From positions 67,821,690-67,885,689 of the forward strand of contig CM043965.1 of NCBI GenBank assembly GCA_014529385.2: a DNA stretch of 64,000 nucleotides. Reading direction: 5' to 3'. This document shows, in pieces, positions 32,004 through 43,367 of the stretch (its first letter is position 1; each line of letters starts with the position of its first letter). Position numbers and translations under genes: made by a program. The notes beneath the pieces are model-generated. The model did not search any database. It was given only the letters and a program-made list of their open reading frames with translations, and was not told where the DNA came from. The stretch is from Adiantum capillus-veneris (taxonomy: Eukaryota; Streptophyta; Polypodiopsida; Polypodiales; Pteridaceae).

Positions 32004-33185
32004 GTGGCAACTAAGGTTTTAATTCCCAAAGCATACACTAAGTACGAAACAAATTTTGTTTACATGGATGACAATAACCAAGAGAGGAGAATGAACATTG
32101 ATAGCTTTGATTTTGCACATGAAGGTGCTAATGATGATGCCCCCATGTTTTTCAATTACCTTGTTACTAGGTTGCAGCAAGCTATAGGAAACCCTGCTTT
32201 GCAAGCCGAAGTTCTTAAACAACTTCGTGCTTATGGAATTTCCCTTCCTCTCCAAGAGGAGAGGGAGCTTAGGAGGCCTCCTGAAGAGACCTCCAAAAGA
32301 AGACTCTCTCCTATATGACAGGAGGAATAAAAAGAGAGCAAGAAAGCAATGAAACTTTAAGTTCATGTGAAGATGTGGTTCCACAAAGATGACGGTCTAG
32401 ACGAGATCTCCAACTCCTCCCAAGAGGAAAGATCAACACACACTCCTTCTCCTCATAATTTCAAAAGGGAAGAGAGGAAACAAAGGACGAAAAGGGCAAG
32501 AAAGAGGTCACCCTCTTCTATTCTTCTTCACCTTCCTCTTCTTCCGATGAAATCTATGGCTATTCTTCTAGATAATACAAGAGGGGAGGACATCGCAAAT
32601 CATACCCTGCATGGCAAAGGTCACAAAAGCCGAAGAAGTTCAAAGAGGGATGAAAGAGTATCTCTTTTCTCAGCTACTAATGGCACCTTTGGTGCTAATG
32701 ACAAAGTGTTGGCTTTCATCCAACAATTTTATGCAGCCTCTAGAGACAAGGCCTTCACGGAGTCCTCCAAGCTACACAATGTAGCTATGCACTTCCAAAA
32801 ATTGGCTCGTCAATGGTGAGCTAGCCTTCGTGGCAACGACGAAGCCCCCAAAGACATGGAAAACTCTACGAGTTTCCATCATGAAGCAATTCCTTGCAAA
32901 TGATACAAAGGACAAAGTGCTTACCAAATGGCGTAGCTTGAAAAGCTTCTCTCTCATGAGTCTATCCACAAGTATGTAGACAAGTTTTGGAATTTACATC
33001 TCAAGGCTACTGTCTTTCAAAAGATAGACTTTGTCGAGCAAAAGCAAGGGTTTTGTGCGGGATTACCAGAAGAGATGGCCAAATACGTCAATTCTCAACG
33101 ACCTGGTTCTATCACCGAAGTAATCCATCACACCATGGTGGCTTCACGCATCAATTTCCAACAAGGGGCTAGATGGAATGTCAAG
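32004..33185 (+). pseudogene. Gag (capsid region), element G
   Basis: Open pieces are 32004-32318 (NFVYMDDNNQERRMNIDSFD, MFFNYLVTRLQQAIGNPALQ), 32367-32819 and the start of 33075-34748 (AKYVNSQRPGSITEVIHHTM). The middle part is Ser/Lys/Arg-rich and degenerate. It is a chromovirus-like Gag, though no strong capsid signature survives. The final part runs without a break into the knuckle-protease ORF. Confidence 0.6.
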
Positions 33186-34748
33186 CCCATGGAAAAGAAA
33201 GACAAAAATGATGCAAAGGGAAAAACCAATACTCAAAATTATTCCCAAGGCACTTCCAACAACAACAACAACAATCGGTTCAAGGAGAAGGGAGTTTACA
33301 AAGGCAAAAACAAACTCTCTTCTGAAGATCTTGAAGCTTTTTACAAGGACCATAAGTGTTTCAAGTGTGTGGAGCAAGGACATGGCTATCGTTCTTTCCC
33401 CAAGAAGAATGCTCGCAATGAGACTCCTAGGGCTTCCACCATCGAAGCTCCAAAAGAGGATGCTCATTGCAAAGGATCATCAGTTTCCTATGCTTGGGGA
33501 AAGGTAAGAGAGCATGATGCCTTCATCTTGTTTGACCCTGGATCTACTCACAACTTCATATCAATGGAGCTGGCCACCAAGTTGGGCATTCAAGCTTTTG
33601 AGATGGTAGATATTGTAACGGCTAACACAGCTTTCAAGGGACAACAAGCTTCCGTTACTCCCTTGATTGGGAAGTTGAGGCTTCATGTCCAAAGCTACGT
33701 CAACAAAGAAGACTTTTTTATCTCTCCTCTCCAACATGAGGATGCTATCCTAGGGGTGCCATGGTTTGATCGCACGGCTGCCAATATAAAGTTCCTTGAA
33801 AGGAGAATCTACTTCACCTACACAAGAAAAAACATGTATATAGATGCTAGTGAGTGTGGCATGGAAAACAAAGACAAAAATGATGCAAAGGGAAAAACCA
33901 ATACTCAAAATTCTTCCCAAGGCACTTCCAACAACAACAACAACAATCGGTCCAAGGAGAAGGGAGTTTACAAAGGCAAAAACAAACTCTCTTCTGAAGA
34001 TCTTGAAGCTTTTTGCAAGGACCATAAGTGTTTCAACTGTGGGGAGCAAGGACATGGCTATCGTTCTTGCCCCAAGAAAAATTCTCGCAATGAGACTCCT
34101 AGGACTTCCACCATCGAAGCTCCAAAAGAGAATGCTCATTGCAAAGGATCATCAGTTTCGTATGCTTGGGGAAAGGTAAGAGAGCATGATACCTTCATCT
34201 TGTTTGACCCTGGCTCTACTTACAACTTCATATCAATGGAGCTGGCCACCAAGTTGGGCATTCAAGCTTTTGAGATGGGAGATATTGTAACGGCTGACAC
34301 AGCTTTCAAGGGACAACAAGCCTCCGTTACTCCCTTGATTGGGAAGTTGAGGCTTCATGTCCAAAGCTACATCAACAAAGAAGACTTTTTCATCTCTCCT
34401 CTCCAACATGAGGATGCTATCCTAGGGGCGCCATGGTTTGATCGCATGGCTGCCAATATAAAGTTCCTTGAAAGGAGAATCTACTTCACCTACACAAGAA
34501 AAAACATGTATATAGATGCTAGTGAGCGTGGTTGCACTATTCCACTTATAAATCCTCCTGCTTTTGATAAATCAATAAAGAGCTCAGTTTTTGGGTATAT
34601 GATTTTTGTCAAAGAGTCTCTAAAAGATCCGAAGGCTTCATCAAATGTAAATGGTAGGAATCAAGAAGAGTTAGACTTGTGTAATTTTCTAAAAGGATTC
34701 CAAGATGTTTTCATCGATGATATCCCTATGGACTTACCTCCAAAATGA
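33075..34748 (+). CDS. Nucleocapsid-protease ORF with an in-frame 672-bp tandem duplication, element G
   Basis: 557 codons are open. Copy 1 (about 33188-33859) and copy 2 (about 33860-34531) each contain an Asn-rich spacer, a zinc knuckle and an aspartic protease, with only a few substitutions between them. Knuckle 1 (33357-33398) has lost its last Cys (CFKCVEQGHGYRSF), while knuckle 2 (34029-34070) is complete (CFNCGEQGHGYRSC). Both proteases read LFDPGST, with Pro in the middle of the triplet. The unit of 224 codons keeps frame, so the product would be NC-PR-NC-PR. After copy 2 it runs into the segment before RT (KGFQDVFIDDIPMDLPPK). Confidence 0.88.
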   Translation: MAKYVNSQRPGSITEVIHHTMVASRINFQQGARWNVKPMEKKDKNDAKGKTNTQNYSQGTSNNNNNNRFKEKGVYKGKNKLSSEDLEAFYKDHKCFKCVEQGHGYRSFPKKNARNETPRASTIEAPKEDAHCKGSSVSYAWGKVREHDAFILFDPGSTHNFISMELATKLGIQAFEMVDIVTANTAFKGQQASVTPLIGKLRLHVQSYVNKEDFFISPLQHEDAILGVPWFDRTAANIKFLERRIYFTYTRKNMYIDASECGMENKDKNDAKGKTNTQNSSQGTSNNNNNNRSKEKGVYKGKNKLSSEDLEAFCKDHKCFNCGEQGHGYRSCPKKNSRNETPRTSTIEAPKENAHCKGSSVSYAWGKVREHDTFILFDPGSTYNFISMELATKLGIQAFEMGDIVTADTAFKGQQASVTPLIGKLRLHVQSYINKEDFFISPLQHEDAILGAPWFDRMAANIKFLERRIYFTYTRKNMYIDASERGCTIPLINPPAFDKSIKSSVFGYMIFVKESLKDPKASSNVNGRNQEELDLCNFLKGFQDVFIDDIPMDLPPK

Positions 34749-35640
34749 GGGGATGATGACCATCACATTGAGCTCCTTCTAGGAAGCTCACTGCCTAACA
34801 AGCCTCCCTATCGAGTTTCTCAAGCTCAACAAGAGGAGATTATGAGGCAAGTACAAGAATTGGTTGACAAAGGGATGGTGAGACCTATCTCCTTTCCCTT
34901 TTGTTCTCAAGTCCTTTTAGTGCAAAAGAAAGATGGAACATACCATGTGTGTGTGTGGACTATCAAGGACTAAACCATATCACTATCAAAAATAGATTTC
35001 CCGTGCCTCAGGTAGAAGATCTGTTCGATAAGCTACAAGGATCTACCTACTTCAATAGGATTGACCTTAAAAGTGGTTATCATCAAATAAGGATAGTGGA
35101 AGAAGATATCCTAAAGACCACGTTTCACACAATGTTTGGTTTTTCTGAATATCTAGTCATGCCTTTTGGCTTGACTAATGCACCAGCTACGTTCAATCAT
35201 CTAATGGAGAAAATTTTTAGACCCTACCGTAAATTCAGTGGAGTTATTTTTTATGATATCATCATCTACTTGAAGTATTTGGAAGAACATAAGCAACATC
35301 TCCAAGTGATTTTTCAAGCATTGAGGGAGAACAAGCTTTTTCTCAACAAAAAAAAAGAGCAAATTTTTCCTTCAAGAGATTCAATATTTAGGTCATATTA
35401 TCTCTCAAGATGGTATCCTTATGGATCCATCAAAGTTAGAGGTAATAAAAGCATGGCCTAATCCTAGGAATCTATGTGAGCTAAGAAGCTTTATTGGTAT
35501 GTGCGCATACTACAGATGCTTCATAGCAAAATTCTCTCAAGTAGTAGGAACAGTACATGACTTAACTTAGAAGAATGTTAAGTATGTATGGACTGCTAAG
35601 GAGCAAAATGCTTTTGATAAAATCAAAGAGAAACTTACTT
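34749..35640 (+). pseudogene. Reverse transcriptase, element G
   Basis: A stop at 34746 and later frameshifts separate it from the protease ORF. It reads VCVDYQGLNHITIKNRFPVP, FNRIDLKSGYHQIRI and MPFGLTNAPATFNHLM, all standard Ty3 palm blocks. The catalytic box, normally F-x-D-D, is FYDIIIY here (about 35245-35265): one of the two aspartates is gone, by deletion or substitution. A frameshift follows at the KKCEFF-like position (about 35355). Confidence 0.88.
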
Positions 35641-36040
35641 TTCAACCAGTCCTCATGCTTTTGGATCTCTCAAAACCATTTGAGGTCCAATGTGATGCTT
35701 GTGGTGATTGCCTTGGAGCAATTTTGCTTCAAGAAGGGCATGCCATAGCATATGAGAGACAAAGGCTAAATACGGATGAACGAGTCTTGGGTATTTATGA
35801 GAAAGAGGCTTTAGCTATTCTACATGTTCTAGACACATGAAAGCACTACTTTTTGGGGACTCCATTCATTCTACGAACCGACCACCAAAGTCTCAAGTAT
35901 TTCATGACGCAAACCAAGCTTTTCGACAAACAAATGAGGTGGGAAAATTTTCTTTTGCAATTCAATTTTCATATTGCTCACATTGCTAGTAAGAACAATC
36001 AAGTGAATGATGCACTTTCACGAAAACCAAAAAGTTAATG
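35641..36040 (+). pseudogene. RNase H, element G
   Basis: It reads VQCDACGDCLGAILLQEGHA, then EKEALAILHVLDT, a stop, and RTDHQSLKYFMTQ and ASKNNQVNDALSRKP. The blocks and spacing are those of Ty3 RNase H. One stop (35838) breaks it. Confidence 0.85.
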
Positions 36041-36840
36041 CGGTGTCTATAGCTACTCACAATGATCTATCTTCTATGATAGATGAGTATGCTAATGAAC
36101 CTAACTTTAGAGACATAATGTCAGCCCTTGCTTTGGGGAAGAAAGAGGAATTATTTACCTTGCAGGATGGTTATCTTCTCCATGGAAATAGGCTATGTGT
36201 TACCCATTCCCTTCGTGAGAAAGTTATGTATGAATCCCATGCTCCTCCCTATGTGAGGCATAGAGGCATTCAACCTACTCTCCCAGGAGTAGAGACGTAT
36301 TTCTATTGGCCTACCATGCAAGTGGACGTACAAGAGTATGTTTCAGAATGTGTAGTATGCCAAAAGACCAAGTATGATAGAGGGAAGCAATCTAGATTAC
36401 TCCAGCCATTGCCTATCCCCAATTCACCATGGGAGAGTATATCCATGGATTTCATATTTGGATTACCCAAGTCTATCCATGGGAATACGAGAATATGGAC
36501 AATAGTCGATAGGTTTAGCAAGCAAGCACACTTTATTCCTGTCAAAAAGACTATTATAAGGCACACCAAATGTAAACTCTCTTCATATCACAGATTTTCA
36601 AACACCATGGGTTACCAACATCCATCATGTCAGATAGAGATTCTAGAATGAGTAGTAATTTTTGGAAAGTTCTCTTTAAAAATCTAGGAGCAAGATCAAA
36701 CTTTTCAGTCGATGGCCAAAGTGAGATAGCCAATCTTACAATATTCGATCTAGTCAAGACTTAGGTTACCAAAGTAGATTAATGCTCACAATGGGAAAAG
36801 TACTTACCTCTTGTAGAGTATGCCTACAATAATATTGTAT
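36007..36840 (+). pseudogene. Integrase HHCC module and catalytic core, element G
   Basis: The HHCC part reads RHRGIQPTLPGVETYFYWPT and CVVCQKTKYDRGK; only one such module is present. The core starts PWESISMDFIFGLPKS and IVDRFSKQAHFIPV, with the first catalytic Asp in SMDF. From about 36560 the frame breaks repeatedly and the SDR and Glu blocks are degenerate. Confidence 0.85.
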
Positions 36841-37510
36841 ATATTCTATGAGAAAAGCACCTTTTGAGATAATTATTGGAAGACCTAAAAGTCCCTTGCA
36901 ACTCAAAGTACATGGGAAGATCTTCACTGACTGGATGAGTATAGCCGTGACCTACAAGAATCTTTTAAAAAGATTAAGGAGGCTATATCCATCTCTCAAC
37001 AAAGGCAAAAAGCTGCTATTGACAAGCACAAAAGGGCCTTAATGTTTAAAGAAAATGATTGGGTCTTACTTAAGTTTCCTAGGGCTCGATTAAGGCCAAC
37101 GACGGGCAAAAATCCTACGGGCCATCAAAAGTATTATGCTAAGCTAGCAAAAAGATACTATGGTCCTTTCCAAATCTTGAATTCTATCAATGAGACGGCT
37201 TACCAACTCAAGTTGCCCAACCATTGTCTCATACACAACGCTTTTCATGTGAGCCTACTCAAGCCCTACAAAGGAGATCCACCAAGTGAACCAATTATTG
37301 AAGACCCTCCCGAAGTTGAAGACCAAGAAGAGGTGCTACAACCCAAAGCTATTCTTCAGCATGACGACAAGGTACTATGACATGGTAAGACTATTTGACG
37401 ATATCTTATTAAGTTCAAAAATTATCCTTTTGAAGATGCTAGATGGATGCAAGGAATACAGCTTAAGGATAGTACGAACCTTGTCAATGCTTACAATGCT
37501 ATATTAGAGT
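36841..37510 (+). pseudogene. Integrase C-terminus and chromodomain, element G
   Basis: The frame 37042-37380 reads [17 protein letters not shown] and [19 protein letters not shown] then [19 protein letters not shown], the GPF/Y module. A chromodomain follows: [10 protein letters not shown], then (after a stop at 37378) YLIKFKNYPFEDARWM and TNLVNAYNAILE. The chromodomain would steer insertion to particular chromatin. Confidence 0.8.
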
Positions 37511-39790
37511 AAGCACATGTACAAATTTCTCTTTAAAAGACCAAAGTTTTTGTCTTATAAGACTAGTTCTCTTTTTTATTGTGCACAAATTTAAATAGTA
37601 TGCATGCTTAGGATCATGTTTGTGACGACGTTGGTACAGCCAAACTGTGTCGATCTATGGAAGCGCAGGAAGTCGAGGCATAGCAGTTTGCAGGCAGATG
37701 GCAAAGACCTTGAGCAGATATTTGATGGAGCCAGAAGACAGGTACACCGAGTTGGAGCAATTGCTAGTCAAAACTGCAAGTGTTTTTTGCTATCACAGGT
37801 GGCAGGAGCATATGCTTATATCACAAGGTTGGGAACGAGGCAAGGGGCAAGGGGTGTTGGATGCAAGTGCCATGAATTTTATGCTATGGGATTTGGAGCA
37901 AGGTGTCTACAAGAGACTCTACTTGCCTGGCTATGTATGCAGAATGTGTACTCCAATTTGGCAAGCTCGAGCTCCTTGGGTAATTGCGCGTTGATGGCTA
38001 GCAAGTCTCCACCTCGTACCTATGTCAAGGAGTGGAAGCTTAATTCGATTGGCGGTCGAAGTGGTTGTAGTGTGTCTTTGCAAGATCTCGATACCTGGGA
38101 AGTTATTTTATGAAGCGGGTTCCATCTATTTATGGCCAGGAGGCCATTGACACATAGGCCTATGTGGTAGCATATGAGGCAATGAGTTCGGACCTGCTCC
38201 AGTCGATGGCGTGTGCAAGGGGGCCAAGCCCACAAAAGCTTTTTTAAGCTATTATATATAAAAAAAACGGGTTGCTGCAGTCGACGAGGGGCTGAAGGGG
38301 AAGGTTCGCCACCTGGAGGAATGCATGAGGAGAAGGCGCAGCGTGTGCAGGGGAAAGGGACGCCACTTGGGCCATGAAAAGGAGGGCAGCGCCTCAGTTG
38401 GATTAAAAGGAGGCCGCGCGGATCGATTAAGGGCATGGATGGGTTGCAGCCAGTGAGCAGTGCCACAGGAGGGCCGGGGTCCGTTTTTTGGAGAGGAGAA
38501 GCGACCAATAGCGAGGTCGCTATTGGCCAAAGGAGGGCCAGGAGCCGAGAAGGAGAGGCCTCGCCAGTGAGGGCTTGAGGGAGCGGGCTGGTGCATGACA
38601 CGGGCGCATCCAGTAGAAGGCCACGGGGTGGCGATTGTGTGAAGGGCCGCCAGGGTGTTGGAGGGGCATGTGGTGGTGATTGAGGGCAGTAGAAGAGGGC
38701 CAGGAGTTGGCCGTCAGTGAAGGGGAGAAGAAGTGCTGCAAGGCAGCGTGATCAAAGAGGAGAGAGGCGCCATCTGTGGGGAGTCGAGGCTGCACTGAAG
38801 AGGGCGCCACTTGAGCTTGCACGAGGAGGCAGGCACTGCAAGGAGGGCTGGTTGAGGAGGGTTATATGCCATCGAAAGGGAGCTCAAAGGTTGGCTGCCA
38901 GGGGTGTTGTGATCATCACAGGAGAACCAAGAGCAGGTCGGCTTTGGGAAAAGGCGCATTGAGGTGAGCAAAGGGGAGGGAAAGGGAACGCTGCAGAGAA
39001 GGTGAAGGGCCAAGGGTCGCCATGAGAGAGGCCAAGGGCAATTGATCCGGGATTATCGAAGCTCCCATAAGGCAAGACGAAGGGTTGTCTATTGCAAGTC
39101 CCATCGACAGAAGAGTTTGCCACGCCCAAGAGAGAGGAGAGGGCACCTTTTTATTGAAAGCATCACAATATACTGTATTAATAAAAGCCAAGTGTATCAA
39201 AATTATGATGGTCTATGTGTATAGCATTTGAGTGTATCCCTCTCGTTTGTAGTACATGTGATTGGTTTGTGTGCAAGTGTGCTATGTACAAGGGATTGTG
39301 CAAGACTATGTGTGTTGGTGAATATAGAGTTACATATTTGTGGGTGTTGCACATGTGAGAGATCGGACAAGAGTCTATGTGTCAACCACTTTTGAGATAC
39401 AGAATATAGTGCTTTGAAGGTTCAAAGGCAGAAGCTGTCATTGTATGCTTTGTGATCGAGTGCATATAGTCTGGGTTGGTCGGGATCGGGTTTGGACAAT
39501 AGCTGTTTGCAGATTGTGTATCTGGATGTGTGTTTGCTAGGGGATAGGGGTGCTTTGAGATCACTGAGCTATATAGAGGCATCGAGTTTATGTGCTGGTG
39601 GTTTTTCCATTTCCCCCTTTCCAATGTCTCTACTTTGCTTGCGGTAGCTATATCTCCCAAGCACCAAATGGATTAGTCATCCATCTTGAAAAGATGACGT
39701 AGGGTTAAAAGGGATCCTCTACCCGCTAAGATTGACTAACGACTAAGGCTTTATCTCTTCTACCTCATAGTCGAGGAAGACTATGATTTT
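37511..39790 (+). other. 3' region of element G with a GC-rich segment
   Basis: This 2.3 kb lies between the chromodomain and the PPT. The part 38270-39150 is much richer in G and C than its surroundings, with ORFs on both strands (for example 37604-38113 plus and 38020-38601 minus) but no family that I recognise. A non-retroviral capture is possible. Confidence 0.5.
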
Positions 39791-39803
39791 AAGAGAGAGG
39801 TAA
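39791..39803 (+). other. Polypurine tract of element G
   Basis: AAGAGAGAGGTAA lies directly before TGTCATAAAATTT, the 3' LTR start. Confidence 0.75.
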
Positions 39804-41376
39804 TGTCATAAAATTTAATATCTAGCCAACCCAAATGATTTTTTTGTATTAAACTGATCATTTAATGTGGGAGAATTCACGAGAACAAGGATTAAGGTAT
39901 AGAAATGTGCTTATAGATCTATCTCAACACGGGGACAATGGTAAAGGGGCCCAAATGAGAGATGTTTTTTCAAAGAGCAAGGCTAACCAATGGAGCATAA
40001 AGACCTTAGGGTTAGCTTCATTGAAGACCTCCAATAGTTAGTGTTAGAAGTCCTTTGACCTTAGGTAAACCTTAGGTAAGCTAGGGTTGTGCTTGAGGTG
40101 GGAACCCAGCCCAAGCTTAAGGTGCTTGAGGTGCTTGTCATGCTTGATGAATAAGGTGCTTCAGGTGCTTGTTGTGCTTGTTGACTAAGGTGCTTGTCAT
40201 GCTTGCTGACTAGGGAGCTTGAGGTGCTTGTGGGAATGCCACCCAAGCTTGAGGTGGTTTGTCATGCTTGTTGACTAAGGTGCTTGAGATAAGGTGTGCC
40301 AAAAAGTCAATATTCAATCCCTACAAGGAGAGAGCGAGCCCTACAAGAGGGGGGATGAGAGAGAACACACACTCACTCACACATGGCATGCTTGGTACAA
40401 AGAAAGAAAAAGGGACACTTGTATACTTCCTCCTCATGTTTCCCTCATGGTGTGCCTGAAGCCTATTGGTTGGCCACCCAAGGGGTCCAATGATAATTTA
40501 GGAGATTTGATTAATTGTCTTTGCATTTATCAAGTCGTCTCTCTCAAAGGGGAAAGGGGGACACTTGTCCCCCAAAGCTACCCTTGTTTCTTGGTATGAC
40601 TCTTGCTTGTGATTGGCTAGGCCTGGATGGGTCCAATGAGCTTCAAGCATGAGCTACAAAGGGGGGGGGGGGTCGACCAAAGCAAGTAGGGAACCTGCTT
40701 GAGGGGTATACTCTCCCACACACACACACACACACACACACTCATTTTGTATTGTGGAAAGTGCAAGAGCTCCCTCTCCTTATCTAAGCAAGTAGAGTTT
40801 GAGAGCCTACACCAACACTCTTGGCTATGGAATGCAAATCCAACCAGGAGCCATTCTTCAATGCTTAAGCTTGCCATCTTCTCCATCTTCATTAATATGC
40901 TATTATGTATGCTAGCAAGAAGAGTGATGACAAGTGAGAAACTAGTTCTTTATCTTATGAAATGTTTCTTCTTCCTCTTCCCTACCCTCATTCCCTGCTA
41001 GCTCTCTCCACCTTCGAGGTGTTTGAGGTCTTGGGATTGAGGATTGGATAGTTAATGCTTTCCACAAAGTTTATGTTATGCTCGTGATGCATGAAGCTTT
41101 CTATCTTCATTGCATCACCTAGGTCACAAGGAACACAATGATTGTATTGTAACAAGTCTCTCTTGATGGAAGAAATCATAATACAAATGCCTATTGGAGG
41201 GGGGACCAGCTCCCCATAAATTTGGTCATCAACTGTTTTCATGTTCTCTAAATTCTCTCTCTTGCAAAAGTATTGTTCATGATAAGTTAACTAGATGCTA
41301 TGTTTATGTTGCTAAATTCAATTATGCTCACCTACTATGCTCACAAAGTAATTTCTCAAAAGTAATCTCTAATTTC
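39804..41376 (+). repeat. 3' LTR of element G, truncated at its end
   Basis: It matches 29956-31600 along its length, with short microsatellites (G12 at 40661-40672, CA tract about 40717-40741). Homology to the left LTR stops in ...aatttct at about 41376. The last 45 bp or so, up to ...ACATTACA, are missing. Confidence 0.88.
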
Positions 41377-41573
41377 TGATGGGTTGATTGGAGGTGAAGG
41401 AAAGTGGATGTGGAGATTTTCAATCATTTTCACCTCCTAGAGTCATTATTTGTGTTGCCATGATTAGCTCAATAATCGTGTGAGTGTTTCCATGCCCTAT
41501 CCGGGTAGCTCTCCCTCCGGAATGATAATTTTGTTGGTCATTGGAGCTATGCAACGATGGAACCCCCAGCATT

Positions 41574-41591
41574 TGGCGCCATTGCCGAGGA
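41574..41591 (+). other. Primer-binding site of element H (tRNA-Asp type)
   Basis: TGGCGCCATTGCCGAGGA differs at two bases from the complement of the plant tRNA-Asp 3' end and lies two bases after a CA-ending LTR. Confidence 0.8.
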
Positions 41592-41841
41592 CGATGGCCT
41601 ACGCTAGTGTAATTGTGGAATAATCGGATGTGTTTCCTCACTAATTTCACTTGTGTGTTTATGTTTTTGTGGATTTTAGATGTGTGTGCATGAAGCAATG
41701 TGTTCATTATTCCCTAATTTGTCACCGTATCTTGCCAATTGTGTGATTACACACTCTAATTTCACACTAGCCCCTTGCTAGTTTCACTAATTTTGCTAGC
41801 TTACACACTAACTTACTACTATGTATTGGAGCTTTCAACCG

Positions 41842-42016
41842 TTCAATCGATCTTCATTGAAAAGGTAATCAAGGTGGTATTCTCAACCTCCCTAAAATCT
41901 AAACATGTGTAGAATTGTGTAGAGATTCCTTTTCAATCGATCTTCATTGAAAAGGTAATCAAGGTGGTATTCTCAACCTCCCTAAAATCTAAACATGTGT
42001 AGAATTGTGTAGAGAT
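41842..42016 (+). repeat. Two 85-bp direct repeats in the H leader
   Basis: Positions 41842-41926 and 41932-42016, from ttcaatcgatcttcattg to gtgtagagat, are identical. Period is 90 bp. Confidence 0.95.
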
Positions 42017-43367
42017 ACCATGATGATGCAATGTCAATGCCATGTCGATGCAATGTAATGTTGATGCTATGTTATGCTTCGAAAATTTTTGAATTGTTCA
42101 TTTGCATGCTGTCGTAATGCCGAAATTTTCTAGATCTAGTGGCGTATGGAATTGACAAGTTCAATTACTAATTGGTGAATATACATTGCTACTTTTGTGC
42201 CTAATTGATCTAATTGCATGCTTGAATGTTCAATCAAGTGTGTGTGCACTAAAATCAATTGTGTGTGCATTCTAATTGAGTGTGTGTATGCCGAATTTTA
42301 GGTGTGTGTGCACTATTTTGCCCTTGATTGTGCACCTAAAAATCAATGTGTGCTTAATGATTTTTCAATTGTGATGATTGATTTGTGTTGTGGTCATGCC
42401 CAACTAGAGATTTGTAATATCACATTGCAATTTCGACAAGATTAACCCTTTTGTGTGCGTAGCTAAAGATTGGTAAAAACTGCCAATTATTAGTGTGTGT
42501 GCGTGTATGTGTGTGCGCGCGCCTAAAAAGTGCTTAATGTGCATGATTAATTCAATTTTTGATTGCATATTTGATGTGTGTAATGGTTAATTGCTTCATT
42601 TTTTAGCTCAAAAACAGGGATTTACACACTTCACATGCGTCAAATTTTGACCTAATTTGTCGCTAATTTGCCGATTTAATTGCCTAGTTTGGATTTTATT
42701 GATGAAATTATTTGGAATTGAATTGATGTGATTATTGTGATTTTATTTGGTACACTAATCTCCTATGTGTGAAGAATTTTTGGAAATTTTTGGGTATTTT
42801 TTGGATAATTTTTTAATTTTTTACTAATTTTTGCTTAATTTCGTAAGAAATTGATATCGTGTGATCTTGACGAGTTGTTTTGAATGCGTGTTTATGGCAT
42901 GATTTTGAACATATTTGTGTCCTCCTTGGTCGAGTTTTGAGCGTCTTGCTATTTTTGGGGATCGGGTTGATGATTTTGTTGAATTTGGCATTTTCGATCA
43001 AAGCTGCCATTTTTGGTGTGCTTATGCATGTCAAAAGTGTTCAATTTGACTGTTGATGATTTTTAGAAATTTTTAAAAATTTTTGGGATTTTCTGGCAAG
43101 TTTTGGGATTTTCGGATGATATTCTGTATTTTGGGTGTTTTTCGGCTTAAGTTTGGCACTTTTGGACGTTTGAAGCGATTCTCGAGCTTCGACGCCTATC
43201 TTTTCCCACCTTGCCTTTTGGCGCATGAACTCTTCTCATCGGATAGATCTTTACTGTTTTTTGGGATAGTTTCCTACGACGTTAAAATAAATTTCTTCAT
43301 CTGCTGCTGTTGCTCTCGCTTCGTGGCGTGTGAAACCCACCCCATCACACACACACACACTCACACT

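Larger units (their letters stand above)
29956..41376 (+). mobile_element. Element G: Ty3/gypsy chromovirus
   Basis: LTRs of about 1.6-1.7 kb (29956-31651 and 39804-41376) flank a tRNA-Met PBS, gag, a duplicated knuckle-protease block, RT, RNase H, integrase and a chromodomain at the end of integrase, then a 2.3-kb 3' region and a PPT. The chromodomain places it in the chromovirus branch. RT has lost one catalytic Asp and there are many frameshifts. The right LTR lacks its last 45 bp or so because element H starts there, so no TSD can be read. Confidence 0.88.
41377..43367 (+). mobile_element. Element H: LTR end, PBS and leader of another tRNA-Asp-primed element
   Basis: TGATGGG at 41377 to ...CCAGCA at 41571 is either a very short LTR or the 3' part of a truncated one. 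A PBS follows, then about 1.8 kb of AT-rich leader without a good ORF, rich in gtgtgtgc words. No gag is reached before the copia LTR starts at 43368. The remainder of H may lie beyond the window. Confidence 0.6.

Noticed and set aside
38020-39129. Overlapping minus-strand ORFs of 80-193 codons in the G 3' region
   Set aside because: GC-rich DNA lacks stop codons by composition. Frames are open on both strands and no signature is seen. Treated as one unassigned block.
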